From Cryomorphaceae bacterium (GTDB taxonomy: Bacteria > Bacteroidota > Bacteroidia > Flavobacteriales > BACL11): DNA of 6,825 nucleotides. Of the stretch, positions 5,859-6,825 are shown piece after piece. Each line of letters begins with the position of its first letter. Positions within the stretch are counted from its first letter, which is position 1. The notes under the pieces were generated by a model. That model ran no database searches and had not been told where the DNA came from. It saw only the letters and a list, made by a program, of their open reading frames with translations. A program made the translations under genes and the position numbers. The stretch covers positions 1 to 6,825 of the forward strand of contig CATEYX010000150.1 in assembly GCA_949511925.1 (NCBI GenBank), written 5' to 3'.

Positions 5859-6539
5859 ATGATCAACATAACTAATCTTCACAAATCCTACCAAATGGGG
5901 GGAAATTCCTTGCATGTTTTAAAAGGAATTGACCTAAAAATTAATGAAGGCGAATTAGTTGCTATTATGGGGTCCTCTGGGTCTGGAAAGTCTACACTTT
6001 TAAATATTATTGGGATGTTGGATAACTATGAGTCAGGATCATACGATTTAGATAGTATTCCCATAAAAGATCTTGATGAAACAAAAGCAGCCAAATATCG
6101 AAATAAATTTCTGGGATTTGTTTTTCAATCTTTTAATTTAATAAACTATAAAACTGCTGTTGAAAATGTTGCACTTCCTCTTTATTATCAAGGAATGGGG
6201 AGTAAAGAACGTCAAGAAATAGCACATGAGTATCTAAAAAAAGTAGGATTATCCAAATGGGCAGGACACCTACCTAGTGAACTATCTGGTGGTCAAAAAC
6301 AAAGAGTGGCTATTGCTCGAGCATTAGCATCACAACCAAAAGTACTACTAGCAGATGAGCCAACAGGAGCTTTAGACTCCCAAACTTCCGAAGAAGTAAT
6401 GAGTCTGATAAAAAAAATAAATAATGAGGGGAAAACCATATTAGTTGTTACACACGAACATGAAATAGCTAATATGTGCAACAGGATAATTACATTAAAA
6501 GATGGCGTAATCATTACAGATATTAACACACAAAAATGA
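5859..6539 (+). CDS. ABC transporter ATP-binding protein, MacB/LolD (FtsE-like) family
   Basis: The 226-residue protein is a complete nucleotide-binding subunit; it hydrolyses ATP on the cytoplasmic face of the inner membrane to drive a separately encoded permease. All motifs are intact: Walker A GSSGSGKS (38-45), Q-loop Q90 in FVFQSFNL, signature LSGGQ (142-146), Walker B VLLADEP (162-168), D-loop ALD (171-173) and switch His199 in VTHE. The FVFQSFNL segment and overall length are typical of the MacB/LolD/FtsE group, whose members act on lipoproteins, peptides, antibiotics or cell-division partners rather than as classical importers. The next gene is a MacB-type permease whose ATG overlaps this stop as ATGA (6536-6539), so the two form one translationally coupled unit. 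The substrate cannot be read from the sequence. The start is supported by the canonical N-terminus MINITNLHKSYQMG and the promoter boxes just upstream. Confidence 0.95.
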   Translation: MINITNLHKSYQMGGNSLHVLKGIDLKINEGELVAIMGSSGSGKSTLLNIIGMLDNYESGSYDLDSIPIKDLDETKAAKYRNKFLGFVFQSFNLINYKTAVENVALPLYYQGMGSKERQEIAHEYLKKVGLSKWAGHLPSELSGGQKQRVAIARALASQPKVLLADEPTGALDSQTSEEVMSLIKKINNEGKTILVVTHEHEIANMCNRIITLKDGVIITDINTQK

Positions 6540-6825
6540 TATTTAGTAAAGATAGTTGGAGAGAAATTTTTGACACAATTAAAAAAAATAAACTCAGAAC
6601 ATTTCTTTCTGGGTTTACTGTTGCTATGGGAATTTTTATTTTTGTAATACTATTTGGGTTTGGGAATGGTCTGCAAAATAGTTTTGCAAAATATTTTACT
6701 GATGACAAGGTCAATACTATAAGAATATACCCAAGTTCGACTTCTTTACCATACAAAGGCTACACCGCAAATAGAACGATAGAGTTTACTAATCAGGATC
6801 TTGTTGAAATAAAAGAAAATTTTAA
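6536..6825 (+). CDS. MacB-type ABC transporter permease (N-terminal 96 residues, cut by window edge)
   Basis: The frame opens at ATG 6536-6538, overlapping the ATPase stop by the ATGA arrangement, and is still open at the right edge (96 complete codons). The N-terminus has an amphipathic, basic cytoplasmic segment DSWREIFDTIKKNKLRTFLS (6-25), followed by the first transmembrane helix at about 24-43. Then comes GNGLQNSFAKYF and the beginning of a periplasmic domain with a SSTSLPYKGYTANRTIEF stretch (67-84). This is the standard opening of MacB_PCD/FtsX-type permeases, which have one N-terminal helix, a large periplasmic domain and three C-terminal helices; only the first helix and the beginning of the domain are present here. 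It pairs with the preceding ATPase to form a mechanotransmission-type exporter. Any periplasmic adaptor (HlyD type) or outer-membrane channel gene would be beyond the window. Confidence 0.9.
   Translation, partial: MIFSKDSWREIFDTIKKNKLRTFLSGFTVAMGIFIFVILFGFGNGLQNSFAKYFTDDKVNTIRIYPSSTSLPYKGYTANRTIEFTNQDLVEIKENF

Noticed and set aside
6293..6756. Two minus-strand frames (6293-6529 and 6523-6756) over the ABC genes
   Set aside because: Both are antisense to intact, motif-bearing genes and have no promoter or homology signal of their own.

Overview
The window looks like a chromosomal segment of a low-GC member of the Bacteroidota, most likely Flavobacteriales or a close relative. Four things point there. 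One large secreted protein ends in a type IX secretion (T9SS) type A sorting domain. The IspG is the long, insert-containing form with a Bacteroidota-like sequence. Start codons are preceded by A/T-rich sequence rather than Shine-Dalgarno motifs. Several genes have a match to the Bacteroidota -7 promoter element TAnnTTTG just upstream.

Layout. Positions 1-320 (minus) hold the N-terminal part of a coiled-coil lipoprotein, probably an OmpA/MotB-like envelope protein cut by the window edge. Positions 414-833 (minus) encode a small, very basic exported protein with four WxxGxW-type repeats. A 60-bp divergent gap follows. Then three genes run rightwards at 894-5610: a DUF502 two-helix membrane protein, a 738-residue T9SS cargo protein with a peptide:N-glycosidase F (PNGase F)-like module, and long-form ispG of the MEP isoprenoid pathway. 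The PNGase-like gene and ispG abut exactly (TAA directly followed by ATG), so they are probably co-translated. Positions 5611-5858 are a gene-free, AT-rich regulatory region with direct repeats, small dyads and two TAnnTTTG boxes. Positions 5859-6825 hold the start of an ABC export operon of the MacB/LolD type: a complete ATPase overlapping (ATGA) the start of its permease, which runs off the right edge.

How the genes relate. Most of the products act at the cell envelope: lipoprotein, exported repeat protein, DUF502 membrane protein, secreted PNGase-like protein and ABC exporter. IspG is cytosolic and supplies isoprenoid precursors for undecaprenyl phosphate, quinones and carotenoids. I see no defence system, mobile element, CRISPR array, tRNA or rRNA. 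The least ordinary items are the PNGase F-like protein, which keeps two of the three catalytic acidic residues but appears to lack the third and carries a large insertion, its zero-gap coupling to ispG, and the repeat- and dyad-rich control region ahead of the ABC operon.
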